Of a stretch of DNA of 64,000 bases, positions 24,832 to 32,839 are shown in pieces. Each line of letters begins with the position of its first letter. Positions within the stretch are counted from its first letter, which is position 1. A program made the translations under genes and the position numbers. The notes under the pieces are model-generated. The model made no database searches and had not been told where the DNA came from. It saw nothing but the letters and a program-made list of their open reading frames with translations. The DNA is from Candidatus Planktophila lacus (lineage in GTDB: Bacteria; Pseudomonadota; Gammaproteobacteria; Steroidobacterales; Steroidobacteraceae): assembly GCA_943331345.2 (NCBI GenBank), contig CALQLF020000002.1, forward strand, positions 1 to 64,000, given 5' to 3'.

Positions 24832-25899
24832 CTACGCGCCCATGAGGGCAGCGACACCGCCGCGCAACACATAAGCATTGAAACCGCGTTCTGCCAGCAG
24901 GAAGGCCCCGGCTGAACTGCGTCGCCCCGTATCGCACACCACTACATAAGACTGGCTGCGGTCGAGTTGGCGCAATTTCAGGCGCATGAAATAGAGCGGG
25001 ATATTCACCGCACCCGGCACCGGCTGCGCCTGAGCTTCCGCGGGCAGGCGCACATCCAGCAATTGCGCTCCGGCCGATGCCAAGGCCTGCGCCTCGCCGG
25101 CATTGGCCCATTGCAACATGGGTTCGTTGAGCAGTTCCTGGAAGTCCTCTTTGCCGAGTCGCATGACGGCGCCGTCCGTCAACATGCTGACGGTAGCGTT
25201 GCGCTCGGCCTCTGCCACCAAGGCTTCCTCACCGAAACTGTCGCCAGGACCGAGTTCCGCCAGACGAATTCCTTCGCGGTTCAGTGGCGTTTCACGAGTG
25301 ACTACGCAGCTACCGGAGACGATGATGTAGAAGTAGTCGCCGGGCTGTCCTTGGCGAACCAAAACCTCACCCGCATTGCAGTTCATACGCTGTAGACGCA
25401 TGAACAAGGCCTGCAGGTGGGAAGGGGGGATACGGTGGAGCGCCTTGGTCTGGAGGAGCGTGGTCATCCAGTCGTCGCCACCCCCGGCATCCTCATCCGT
25501 CGTGGTGATCTCCTCGACTTCATAGATGCCTGTCTGGTCCCAAGTCATCAGGACGTCCAGCGCTTCGGAGTCGATGGCGATGTACTGCACCGCCGTGCGT
25601 GCGCGGGCTGAAAAGCGGCGTGGTCTTCCTTCCGCCAGCGCAAATCTGGCCTCTGGCGTACCGCCCGAGATGGTAGCGACGACTGTGCCGTCGTCTACCA
25701 ATTCCACTTGACCCTTCACGAGGAAGTAGCAGTGACGGTCTTCCTCGCCGCGGCGGAAGAGAATGCCGCCTTCGGGCATGTCTCGCACGCGGGTCTTACG
25801 CGCCAAAGCACCCAAGTTTTCGCGCTTCAAGCCATCGAGTGGCGAGAACGTGCGAAGTACCGAGAGCGCAACGAGGTCAGAATTGGTTGTGGCATCCAT
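24832..25899 (-). CDS. two cyclic-nucleotide-binding domains fused to rhodanese
   Basis: A 355-residue soluble protein. A first cNMP-type barrel spans about 10-115 (LFRRGEEDRHCYFLVKGQVE), a second about 150-255 (LVRQGQPGDYFYIIVSGSCV, then GPGDSFGEEALV, the phosphate-binding cassette style), and a C-terminal rhodanese domain about 265-353. The rhodanese active loop is CDTGRRSSA with the catalytic Cys present. The first barrel lacks a clear phosphate-binding Arg cassette. No DNA-binding domain or membrane segment is seen. It converges on pilZ. The role is unknown; it may couple nucleotide sensing to a sulfur-transfer or persulfide signal. Confidence 0.85.
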   Translation of the reverse strand: MDATTNSDLVALSVLRTFSPLDGLKRENLGALARKTRVRDMPEGGILFRRGEEDRHCYFLVKGQVELVDDGTVVATISGGTPEARFALAEGRPRRFSARARTAVQYIAIDSEALDVLMTWDQTGIYEVEEITTTDEDAGGGDDWMTTLLQTKALHRIPPSHLQALFMRLQRMNCNAGEVLVRQGQPGDYFYIIVSGSCVVTRETPLNREGIRLAELGPGDSFGEEALVAEAERNATVSMLTDGAVMRLGKEDFQELLNEPMLQWANAGEAQALASAGAQLLDVRLPAEAQAQPVPGAVNIPLYFMRLKLRQLDRSQSYVVVCDTGRRSSAGAFLLAERGFNAYVLRGGVAALMGA

Positions 25900-25924
25900 C
25901 CGCGGCGGATGCTAGCACGCACAT

Positions 25925-27964
25925 TCAACCGCGCAATGTGTTCCAGCCCGCAGCCGGTGAGAACCGCGAACCATGTCGCTCTTCCAACGATTTTAATGTC
26001 GTCAAACAATTGTCAATGCCGCGCTCGCGGGCGTATTGCAGCGGCCCACCGCGGAACGGTGCATAGCCGGTACCAAAGATGACACCAGCGTCGAGAAGGC
26101 CTGCTTCACCGACCACACCATCGTGCAAACAGGCTACAGCCTCGTTCACGAACGCCATCACCAGACGGTCTTGCAAGTCCTCCGGAGGCTGGTAGCCAGT
26201 GGGAACCACGGGCTTGAGCGGCTTGCCATCCTTCCACCGGTAAAACCCTTCGCCGGATTTCTTGCCCAGTTTCCCGGAAGCGACCAAAGCCTGCACGCGT
26301 TGCGGCCGTGCCCGTTCGCCAAAGGCTGCCGCTAGCACCTTGCCTACGCTCATGCCGATATCCAGTCCAACGGTATCGGCCAGTTCGATGGGCCCCATGG
26401 GGAATCCATGTTCCACGGCAACGCGGTCAATCTCCGCGAGGGGTACGCCTTCGTCCGCGGCTAGCATGGCCTCCAGCATGTACGGAGTCAGTACGCGGTT
26501 GACGACAAATCCCGGCGCGCTCTTGCATGGCAAGGGTAGTTTGTCGAGCGCGCGGGTGAAGGCGAGGGCAAGTTCCACATTGGCAGGCGCGGTGTCGCGG
26601 CCGCGGATGACTTCCACCAACGGCATGCGGGGCACCGGGTTGAAGAAGTGCAGGCCGACCAAACGGGCCGGTTCCGGAAGTTCGCGCGCCAGCTCTTCCA
26701 GTACCAAACTGGAAGTATTGGTACAGAGCAGGGCCTCCGGACGCATACGTGGCAAGAGGCTTGCGTAAAGTGCTCGCTTGGCTTCTGCATTCTCGTAAAT
26801 GGCCTCAATGACTACGTCTGCCGAAGCCGCGCCATCTCCGGTGAGATCCATGCGCAGGCGCGCCGTGGCGGCTTGCAGCCGCGCTGCGTCGCCCCGGGCT
26901 TGTTTGCCGAACCATTCCTGCGACCGTTGCAACGCTGGGGCGACGAAGCGCTCCTCGCGGTCCTGCAGTGTCACCTCCATGCCGCGCCAGGCGCACAGGG
27001 CCGCGATATCGCCACCCATGACTCCCGCGCCGACAACGTGTACTCGTTGAAAAGAAGTGGTAACCCCGGCGCCCATCGCCTTCATTCGCGTCTGCAGGAA
27101 GAACACACGGACGAGGTTTTTGGAGGTGCCAGTACCGAACAGCCGTGCAATGGAGCGTGCCTCGAGTTCGTAGGCTCGCTGCCCACGGCCGCCGGCAGCA
27201 CGCCACAAGGCCGCCACCGCATAGGGGGCGGGGTAGTGTTCCCGCCGCACCTTGCGGGCGACTTGCGCCTCCAGTTGGCTGGCAAACCAGCCACGGACTC
27301 CCGGGAGTCCGAGCAGGCGGTCCAGCAGCGAGGCGCGTCGACGCCGCGGTGGCGCCAACGCCATGGCTCGCGCGGCGGCGCGCAGTTCAGCTACGGGCAC
27401 GACACGTTCCACCAACCCTAGTTTCAGGGCTTTGTCCGCACGCACAGGGGCACCGGTAAGCATGAGCGGCATGGCAGCGCGGACGCCTATGAGGGCGGGA
27501 GCCCGCACTGTGCCCCCGAAGCCCGGGTGGATGCCGAGATTTACCTCCGGCAGACCGAGGCTCGTGCTGCGGTCACTGGAGGCCACGCGGTAGCCGCAGG
27601 CGAGCGCCAGTTCCAATCCTCCGCCGAGACAAAAACCATGAATGGCAGCAACCGTGGGGCAGCGGAGAGCGGCGAGTTGGTCCAGCACCTGCTGTCCACC
27701 GCGGATGAGTTCCAGCGCCTGTGCTTCCGCGAAGTCGGTACGGAATTCACTGATATCGGCACCCGCCACGAAGCCATTGGATTTACCCGAAAGAATGACC
27801 AGCGCCCGCGGGAGGTTCTGCGCCAGCAATGCCAAGTTCGCCGCTAACTCGCGCATCACTTGTTCGGACAGGGAGTTCGCAGGCGCGTCGTGGCGGTCCA
27901 GCGTCAACCAGGCAATGCCATCGGCGTCGCGTTCAATGGACCAGTGGTTGGCAGCAGTAGTCAT
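25925..27964 (-). CDS. FadB/FadJ-type enoyl-CoA hydratase / 3-hydroxyacyl-CoA dehydrogenase
   Basis: A 679-residue bifunctional beta-oxidation enzyme. The N-terminal crotonase domain (about 1-190) has HGFCLGGGLELALAC and LPEVNLGIHPGFGGTVR, so both catalytic glutamates are present. The dehydrogenase part has GAGVMGGDIAALCAW (NAD site, about 305), LCTNTSSLVLEELA and HFFNPVPRMPLVEVI with the catalytic His, followed by two C-terminal dehydrogenase domains. The ATG at 27964 follows GGGAG and overlaps the stop of the upstream EEP gene. No thiolase (fadA) is adjacent. EtfAB at 3.5-5.2 kb could serve the associated acyl-CoA dehydrogenase. Confidence 0.93.
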   Translation of the reverse strand: MTTAANHWSIERDADGIAWLTLDRHDAPANSLSEQVMRELAANLALLAQNLPRALVILSGKSNGFVAGADISEFRTDFAEAQALELIRGGQQVLDQLAALRCPTVAAIHGFCLGGGLELALACGYRVASSDRSTSLGLPEVNLGIHPGFGGTVRAPALIGVRAAMPLMLTGAPVRADKALKLGLVERVVPVAELRAAARAMALAPPRRRRASLLDRLLGLPGVRGWFASQLEAQVARKVRREHYPAPYAVAALWRAAGGRGQRAYELEARSIARLFGTGTSKNLVRVFFLQTRMKAMGAGVTTSFQRVHVVGAGVMGGDIAALCAWRGMEVTLQDREERFVAPALQRSQEWFGKQARGDAARLQAATARLRMDLTGDGAASADVVIEAIYENAEAKRALYASLLPRMRPEALLCTNTSSLVLEELARELPEPARLVGLHFFNPVPRMPLVEVIRGRDTAPANVELALAFTRALDKLPLPCKSAPGFVVNRVLTPYMLEAMLAADEGVPLAEIDRVAVEHGFPMGPIELADTVGLDIGMSVGKVLAAAFGERARPQRVQALVASGKLGKKSGEGFYRWKDGKPLKPVVPTGYQPPEDLQDRLVMAFVNEAVACLHDGVVGEAGLLDAGVIFGTGYAPFRGGPLQYARERGIDNCLTTLKSLEERHGSRFSPAAGWNTLRG

Positions 27965-28710
27965 GCAGAACTCCCGGGCTTCACGGTGAAGTCGCAAACC
28001 AGCGGACGGTGATCGGAGAACTCGACCGCAGGAATCTCGAAATGGCTAACCTCGATACGATCACTGACGAGGATGAAGTCCAATTCCCAACGCGGTTCGC
28101 GACTGGGATAGGAAGGCAGTCCTGCGGTATTCACGCTACGCAGGCCCGCGGCTTCCATGAACAAGTAGATCTCGGCATCGCCCCAGAAAGCGTTGAAGTC
28201 GCCAGCCACAATAACGGGCTTGTCGCAGGTTTTGACCAAGCGGTGGAGGTGCCGCAGTTGTTCCTGCCGGTGGCGATACTTCAAGGACAAGTGCACCAGA
28301 AAGACCGCACAGTCCTCAAGCTCCAATTCGATAATGAGACGCTTGATGCCGGTATCGAAGAAGTGAAAGCGCTCGCCATGCACGCGCGGCGCGGCGAGGA
28401 AGGCATTGCCTTGCTTGCCGATGATGGGCATTCGCGAGTTGAAGGAACCCACACCGTATTTGCAGGCGTAGGCACTGTAGTGCCCGAGCTGCGCGGCGAT
28501 ATGGTCGGCTTGGTTCACACGCTTGGCGCGCATGGAACCCGCGTCCACCTCGATCAGGCCGACCAAGTCCGGATTAAGCTCTTTGAGAAAGGCCGTGATG
28601 CCATCCAGAACAGCCGGGTTCCCCCGCAGATACCCGGCCCCGGGCAGGGGCAGATGGAACGCGGCTCCGGTGCCAGTGGCATAACGGATGTTGTAGACGA
28701 CGAGACGCAT
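27961..28710 (-). CDS. endonuclease/exonuclease/phosphatase (EEP) family protein
   Basis: A 249-residue metal-dependent phosphoesterase fold. Ordered motifs are RLVVYNIRYA (Asn), LVGLIEVDAGS (metal-binding Glu), VIVAGDFNAFWGD (GDFN), ELDFILVS and FSDHRPLVCDF (catalytic SDH). The substrate is uncertain: the family covers nucleases, sphingomyelinases and inositol phosphatases. No signal peptide is seen. It is divergent from the TIR-like gene at 28769 and translationally coupled to the FadB/FadJ-like gene downstream (ATGA). Confidence 0.88.
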   Translation of the reverse strand: MRLVVYNIRYATGTGAAFHLPLPGAGYLRGNPAVLDGITAFLKELNPDLVGLIEVDAGSMRAKRVNQADHIAAQLGHYSAYACKYGVGSFNSRMPIIGKQGNAFLAAPRVHGERFHFFDTGIKRLIIELELEDCAVFLVHLSLKYRHRQEQLRHLHRLVKTCDKPVIVAGDFNAFWGDAEIYLFMEAAGLRSVNTAGLPSYPSREPRWELDFILVSDRIEVSHFEIPAVEFSDHRPLVCDFTVKPGSSA

Positions 28711-28768
28711 TCCACATTGTATGCCCCTGCAGGCTGCGGGCAGTGCGCCAAGACGCTAGACTCGACTG

Positions 28769-29233
28769 ATGGGAACGCCTATTACCGAAGCCAACCCGCT
28801 CCGCTTGTTTGTCAGCCACGACTGGGCGGACGACCACGATTACCATCGGGTATTCGAATTCCTGGAAGCCAGAGACCATTTCCATTACCGGAACTGCTCA
28901 CGTCCGCAGGATCCACGTCCGCCGACGGCTGAGGCTAGGCGTGAAGCTTTGCGAGCACAGATCGCCGGGGCCGAGGCGGTGGTTTTGCTGGCTGCGCACT
29001 ACGCGCCGAACGCTGAAGCGCTCGAGTTCATGTCGGTATTTGCGCAGGCAGCACGGAAGCCGGTTCTGGTGCTGCGTCACTTTGGTGTTGCCTTGCCGGT
29101 TGCAGCGGCTCTGCAGGTAGGTGCAAGTGCACTGCTCGATTGGGACGGGCGTGCCATCGTGGATGCGTTTCGGCGTTATGCCCGCGGCGAAGACACTGCC
29201 GGTTGGGACGTCGTGGAATTCACGCTGGATTAG
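28769..29233 (+). CDS. TIR-like (MTH538/ThsB-type, DUF1863) domain protein
   Basis: A 154-residue single-domain protein. PLRLFVSHDWADDHDYHRVF is the beta-A/box-1-like start of the MTH538 TIR-like family, followed by FHYRNCSRPQDPRPP, LRAQIAGAEAVVLLAAHY and ARKPVLVLRHFG in the order expected for this Rossmann-like fold. Related proteins include ThsB, the NAD-derived signal producer of Thoeris defence. No ThsA partner, sirtuin or effector gene is nearby, so a defence role is unproven. No good ribosome site precedes the ATG. The last codons lie within a 20-base tandem repeat. Confidence 0.75.
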   Translation: MGTPITEANPLRLFVSHDWADDHDYHRVFEFLEARDHFHYRNCSRPQDPRPPTAEARREALRAQIAGAEAVVLLAAHYAPNAEALEFMSVFAQAARKPVLVLRHFGVALPVAAALQVGASALLDWDGRAIVDAFRRYARGEDTAGWDVVEFTLD

Positions 29234-29253
29234 TGGAATTCACTCTTGATTCG
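29214..29253 (+). repeat. 20-base imperfect tandem repeat across a stop codon
   Basis: Two adjacent 20-base copies (29214-29233 and 29234-29253) differ at three positions. The first copy encodes the final VEFTLD and stop of the TIR-like protein; the second would encode the same peptide but lacks the stop. It looks like a recent small duplication. Confidence 0.8.
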
Positions 29254-29319
29254 CAGTGGGCCCGGCTTTCGTCGATGGTCCTTGCCGCAGAATTGGCACA
29301 GAACTGCTTGCGGCCGGCT

Positions 29320-29721
29320 TCAGGCCTGCTGTGCCTGAATGAACAGCGGAATGACAATGGTGTCCGTCGCGCGCAGGCCAAGCGCTTCGGCGGCTTGCTG
29401 TCGGCGGCGGAGCGTCGCGTCGTGGGATTGTCGAGCGTCGGCAGTGGCCCACATTTCCACGATTTGCTGGGCGTAGTGCTGCGCTTGTTGGTCGGAGAGT
29501 TTGCGGATGGTTGCTTGGGCGGCGGATTCGCCACGCAGCGGTGCTGCAGTTTGCAACTGCGCCATCAGCTCCAAAAGAGAAGAGCGGACGGACACTGGCA
29601 GCTCCGCCACGTCGACGTGGATCAGGTGGCGACAGAAAGCTTCGGTGAGCCGATACTTGATCGGCGCCGAGGTCACCAGTTCACGCGTCGCGGCGTACAA
29701 ACGCTGCCAGGCCGTCATCAT
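29320..29721 (-). CDS. hypothetical protein, helical
   Basis: A 133-residue protein I do not recognise. It is predicted by eye to be mostly helical, with YAATRELVTSAPIKYRLTEA near the start and a Gln/Ala-rich middle (LMAQLQTAAP, SAAQATIRKLSDQQAQHYAQQI). It has no signal peptide, membrane segment or cysteine pair. It starts at tandem ATGs (29721) without a clear ribosome site. It converges on the TIR-like gene. Coding bias is consistent with a real gene; the function is unknown. Confidence 0.6.
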   Translation of the reverse strand: MMTAWQRLYAATRELVTSAPIKYRLTEAFCRHLIHVDVAELPVSVRSSLLELMAQLQTAAPLRGESAAQATIRKLSDQQAQHYAQQIVEMWATADARQSHDATLRRRQQAAEALGLRATDTIVIPLFIQAQQA

Positions 29722-29991
29722 GGGTGGACTAAACCCGTCGTCTCGAGGCCATCATCAGCCGGCTGAAGATACCCACCGGATGCTCCGTCAAGCAGAGCTG
29801 GCCAGTGGACCTCTGGCACTTGGGAGTTTCACGGCATGGCGAAAAACCGTTGGTTACCAAGCACCTGCAGCGTTTATATACCCCGCTACGTCAGCTTGCA
29901 AGTCGGGGGTGCCAAATCTGTGATGGGCGCCACGATTGATAATTGATGCTATAATTAAGCACACTTACATTCATAGAAACAGGGGGCTGAT
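29722..29991 (+). promoter_or_regulatory. intergenic region with likely marR promoter/operator
   Basis: No gene is seen in these 270 bases. The last 60 are strongly AT-rich. TATAAT (29950-29955) is a consensus -10 element 36 bases before the MarR start, with no good -35 at 17 bases. It is flanked by partly symmetrical AATT arms (29941-29956), a plausible autoregulatory operator for the MarR protein. Confidence 0.45.
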
Positions 29992-30528
29992 ATGGTGAGT
30001 GATGAGCAGGGTCAAAAGGCCGGGAAAACCCGTCGCGCTGCGGTCAACCCCGCGCCCAATCTGGATCTGTTTGGCGACTTCCCTGAAACTCAGGCCACTG
30101 AAAAACAAGGGGGGCACGGCAGCGAGCGGCTCGGGCCCGCCATCCGGCGTTTGCAACTAAAGTTGCGCACGGCCACCGACAAGGCTCTGACCGATGAGCA
30201 ACTGACCACCGCGCAGTTGGGGGCGCTGAACGCGTTAGAGCGCGCGCCTGGCGCCACCAGTGCCGAACTTGCCCGTGCTGCGGGAGTCACAGCGCAGACC
30301 ATGCACGAAATTATTCGTCTACTCACCACGCGCGGTTGGGTGGAGCGTACCCAAGACCCGGAACACGGTCGCAAGTTGCAGCAGCAGTTGTCCTCTACCG
30401 GTCGCAAGGCCTTGCTCGGTGCGCGCCGCCGCGTGGAAAGGGTAGAAGAGAAACTTGCCTCGCCCTTGAAGCCCCATGAACGCATCTTGTTGCTGAGCCT
30501 TCTGGAACGTTGTGCCGAGGGCCTTTGA
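29992..30528 (+). CDS. MarR-family transcriptional regulator
   Basis: A 178-residue winged-helix regulator. The DNA-binding part is about residues 75-145: LTTAQLGALNALERAPGATS, ELARAAGVTAQTMHEIIRLL (recognition helix) and GWVERTQDPEHGRKLQQQLS (wing). Residues 1-45 are an extra polar tail. Flanking helices provide the dimer interface. AGGGGG precedes the ATG. The next genes on the same strand start about 220 bases later, so control of the ApbE cassette is possible but not shown. Confidence 0.87.
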   Translation: MVSDEQGQKAGKTRRAAVNPAPNLDLFGDFPETQATEKQGGHGSERLGPAIRRLQLKLRTATDKALTDEQLTTAQLGALNALERAPGATSAELARAAGVTAQTMHEIIRLLTTRGWVERTQDPEHGRKLQQQLSSTGRKALLGARRRVERVEEKLASPLKPHERILLLSLLERCAEGL

Positions 30529-30749
30529 ACTATTCGATTCGCGCCACGTACCACTGTAAGCAGCGTGCGGTAACGGACATCGATGGCCCCGTTTGCCGAC
30601 GCAACTGCAGGGTTCCCCTGCCGAGTGACGTAGCTTTGGGGTAATACCCTGCCTGAATAGGTATAGACCGCAATGAACTAGGCGACAACATGCGGGTCTT
30701 CAAGTGGTCACGTGCACTAACGCACGCACCACAAGGTAAGGCACCCAGC

Positions 30750-31292
30750 ATGTTCGGCCTCAAACGTTCAAGGTCACGGCCGGCACAAGAGTTGCTGGCC
30801 GCCGTGACTACGGCTACTGCACTGATGCCATTTGGCCACGCCGTGGCAGCACCCACCACGCAATCTGCGCCTTACTCCGCAGGAACGGGTAGCGGCCTCT
30901 ACGCGACGCTGCCAGCGCTCGACCTTGCGGCCTACGCGGGGAAAGTGGTCTATGTGGACTTCTGGGCATCTTGGTGTGCTCCCTGCCGCCGTTCATTCCC
31001 CTGGATGCAATCCACGCAGCAGGCGTTGGCTAATCGCGGTCTTGTCGTTTTGACCGTCAATGTCGATGAAGATCCGCGTCAGGCAGAACGCTTCCTTCAG
31101 GAAGTCGGCGGTGGACTACCCGTCGTATTCGACAGCCGCGGCAAGCTCGCCGAGCTCTACCAATTGCAGGGTATGCCCTCGAGCTTTGTCGTCGATCGCC
31201 ATGGGGTAATCCGCTTCAAACATCGCGGGTTTCGCACCAGCGACCCCGCAAATTACACCGCTGAACTCCGACAACTGCTGGACGAAACCTGA
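30750..31292 (+). CDS. secreted TlpA-like thioredoxin
   Basis: A 180-residue periplasmic thiol-disulfide protein. The N-terminal signal has a basic start and AVTTATALMPFGHAVAA. The thioredoxin domain (about 55-175) has YVDFWASWCAPCRRSFPWM, with redox cysteines Cys76 and Cys79, and a conserved cis-Pro in LQGMPSSFVV. The ATG at 30750 has an AAGG site; an in-frame ATG at 30690 is the alternative. It begins the TlpA-DUF4266-DUF3570-ApbE gene set and may keep the Cys-rich DUF4266 tail reduced (inference). Confidence 0.88.
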   Translation: MFGLKRSRSRPAQELLAAVTTATALMPFGHAVAAPTTQSAPYSAGTGSGLYATLPALDLAAYAGKVVYVDFWASWCAPCRRSFPWMQSTQQALANRGLVVLTVNVDEDPRQAERFLQEVGGGLPVVFDSRGKLAELYQLQGMPSSFVVDRHGVIRFKHRGFRTSDPANYTAELRQLLDET

Positions 31293-31340
31293 AATCTCCA
31301 GCGTCGATTCGTTGATTGAAAATATCTTGAGGTCAAACCG

Positions 31341-31574
31341 ATGAAGTCACTCGTCCGAACCATCGCCTGTCTGGCGGGTAGCGCTGCGCTACTTGGCCTA
31401 ACGGGCTGCGCCAGTCTTGGGGCCAAGCCCTGGGACCGCGCCATCCTGGCACGCAACACCATGCAACTCGACCGCAATGGCGTCGAAAGCGCATTGGATG
31501 ACCATATCTACTTCAGCAAGGAAGCCTCCACCGGGGGCCGTGGTATTGGCGGGGGTGGCTGCGGATGCAACTGA
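31341..31574 (+). CDS. DUF4266 small lipoprotein
   Basis: A 77-residue lipoprotein precursor. The signal peptide ends in LLGLTGC, placing the lipidated cysteine at Cys23; the mature part is only 55 residues. The C-terminal segment DHIYFSKEASTGGRGIGG followed by GGCGCN is the signature of DUF4266. The two terminal cysteines could form a redox pair or a metal or cofactor site. A GAGGT site precedes the ATG. The stop overlaps the DUF3570 gene by 10 bases. DUF4266 is commonly found beside DUF3570 and ApbE genes; the molecular function is not known to me. Confidence 0.85.
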   Translation: MKSLVRTIACLAGSAALLGLTGCASLGAKPWDRAILARNTMQLDRNGVESALDDHIYFSKEASTGGRGIGGGGCGCN

Positions 31575-32839
31575 ACCCAAACGCCGGCGTCGCGACAGCG
31601 ACACCGCACTTGCGCAAGTCACTTATGCTTGCTGGCTGCGCCCTGCTCATGGCGGCAGGTGCTGCCCACGCCGAAGATACCAAGGACTGGCAGGTCGATT
31701 CGGCTGTCCTTTACTACAAGGAATCCGCTGGCCGCGTTCAGGCCATCGAGCCGGTCATCAACGTCAAACACGACTTCGGTGACGAGCACATTCTCGGCCT
31801 GAAATTCACTTACGACAGCCTCACTGGTGGTTCGCCCACGGGTGGTGTCGTAGCGACTTCATCGCAAACCACCGTGTCCCCCTCCGGGAAGAGCTACACC
31901 ACCGTCAAGCCCGGCGATATTCCGCTGGACTCGAACTTCAAAGATCAGCGTTTCGCGCTCGATGGCAGCTGGTCACAGCCGCTAGGCAACGACTTCAAGG
32001 TGGCACTCGGCACCGGGTTTTCGCATGAGCGTGACTTTACCGCTGCCACGGCGAATGCTGGGCTTTCCAAGGACTTCCTGCAGCACAACCTGACCGTGAA
32101 CCTCGGCGTTAGTGGCGAGTACGACCGCATCAACCCGGTTGGCGGAATTCCAGGCGCACTCACCAACGCGGCATTCAATCTGCGTTCGGGCAACGAGAGC
32201 CGCAATGGTGTCGGCGGCCAGCTTGGCTTCACCATGGTGATGTCACGCAACTGGCTGCTGCGTGCCAACTTCAATTACGACCGCTCCAGTGGCTACCAAA
32301 CCGACCCGTACAAGATCGTATCCGTAGTCAGTTCTAACGGCACGGTAGCAGGTTCGCTCTATGAAAGCAGGCCCGACCAGCGCGCGCGCAAGAGTGTTTA
32401 CGTCGAAAGCCGCGTAGGCCTGAGGAACGATGACGCACTGTCCATCTCTTATCGACGTATGCAAGATGACTGGGGCATTCACTCGGATACCGCCGAGGTG
32501 AAGTACCACTACGCCATCGACGACCGCACTTATGTGGAGCCGCATATCCGCTGGTACCAGCAGACTGCCGCGGACTTTTACAGCGTCATGCTGCATTCGG
32601 GTGCTGCTGTGCCGACATATGTCTCTGCCGATTCGCGCCTCGGAGCGTTCTCGGCACCCACCGTGGGTATCAAGGTTGGACGTACGGACGAAGACGGTAA
32701 CGAGCTTTCCGTTCGACTCGACTACTACCAGCAGACCGGCAAGAACGTCGAGAAGGGCCCGGGCATCTTGGCCCCCTACGACCTCTACCCGGGCATGAAG
32801 GCCGTGATGCTGCAGGTGGGTTGGCGCTTCGGTCTCTGA
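31565..32839 (+). CDS. DUF3570 outer-membrane-type beta-barrel protein
   Basis: A 424-residue exported protein. The signal peptide contains SLMLAGCALLMAAGAAHA, and the mature protein begins EDTKDWQVDSAVLYYKESA. The body is alternating hydrophobic/polar strands with aromatic girdles (RALD-type strand pairs, KSVYVESRVGLRNDDALSIS, YVEPHIRWYQQTAADFYS), and it ends in the aromatic-poor strand VMLQVGWRFGL. The pattern fits DUF3570, probably an outer-membrane barrel. It starts inside the end of the DUF4266 gene; its stop overlaps apbE (TGATG). Confidence 0.85.
   Translation: MQLNPNAGVATATPHLRKSLMLAGCALLMAAGAAHAEDTKDWQVDSAVLYYKESAGRVQAIEPVINVKHDFGDEHILGLKFTYDSLTGGSPTGGVVATSSQTTVSPSGKSYTTVKPGDIPLDSNFKDQRFALDGSWSQPLGNDFKVALGTGFSHERDFTAATANAGLSKDFLQHNLTVNLGVSGEYDRINPVGGIPGALTNAAFNLRSGNESRNGVGGQLGFTMVMSRNWLLRANFNYDRSSGYQTDPYKIVSVVSSNGTVAGSLYESRPDQRARKSVYVESRVGLRNDDALSISYRRMQDDWGIHSDTAEVKYHYAIDDRTYVEPHIRWYQQTAADFYSVMLHSGAAVPTYVSADSRLGAFSAPTVGIKVGRTDEDGNELSVRLDYYQQTGKNVEKGPGILAPYDLYPGMKAVMLQVGWRFGL

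Noticed and set aside
29936-29955. TTGATA as the -35 element of the marR promoter
   Set aside because: It is only 8 bases from the TATAAT box, far short of 16-18, so only the -10 is credible.
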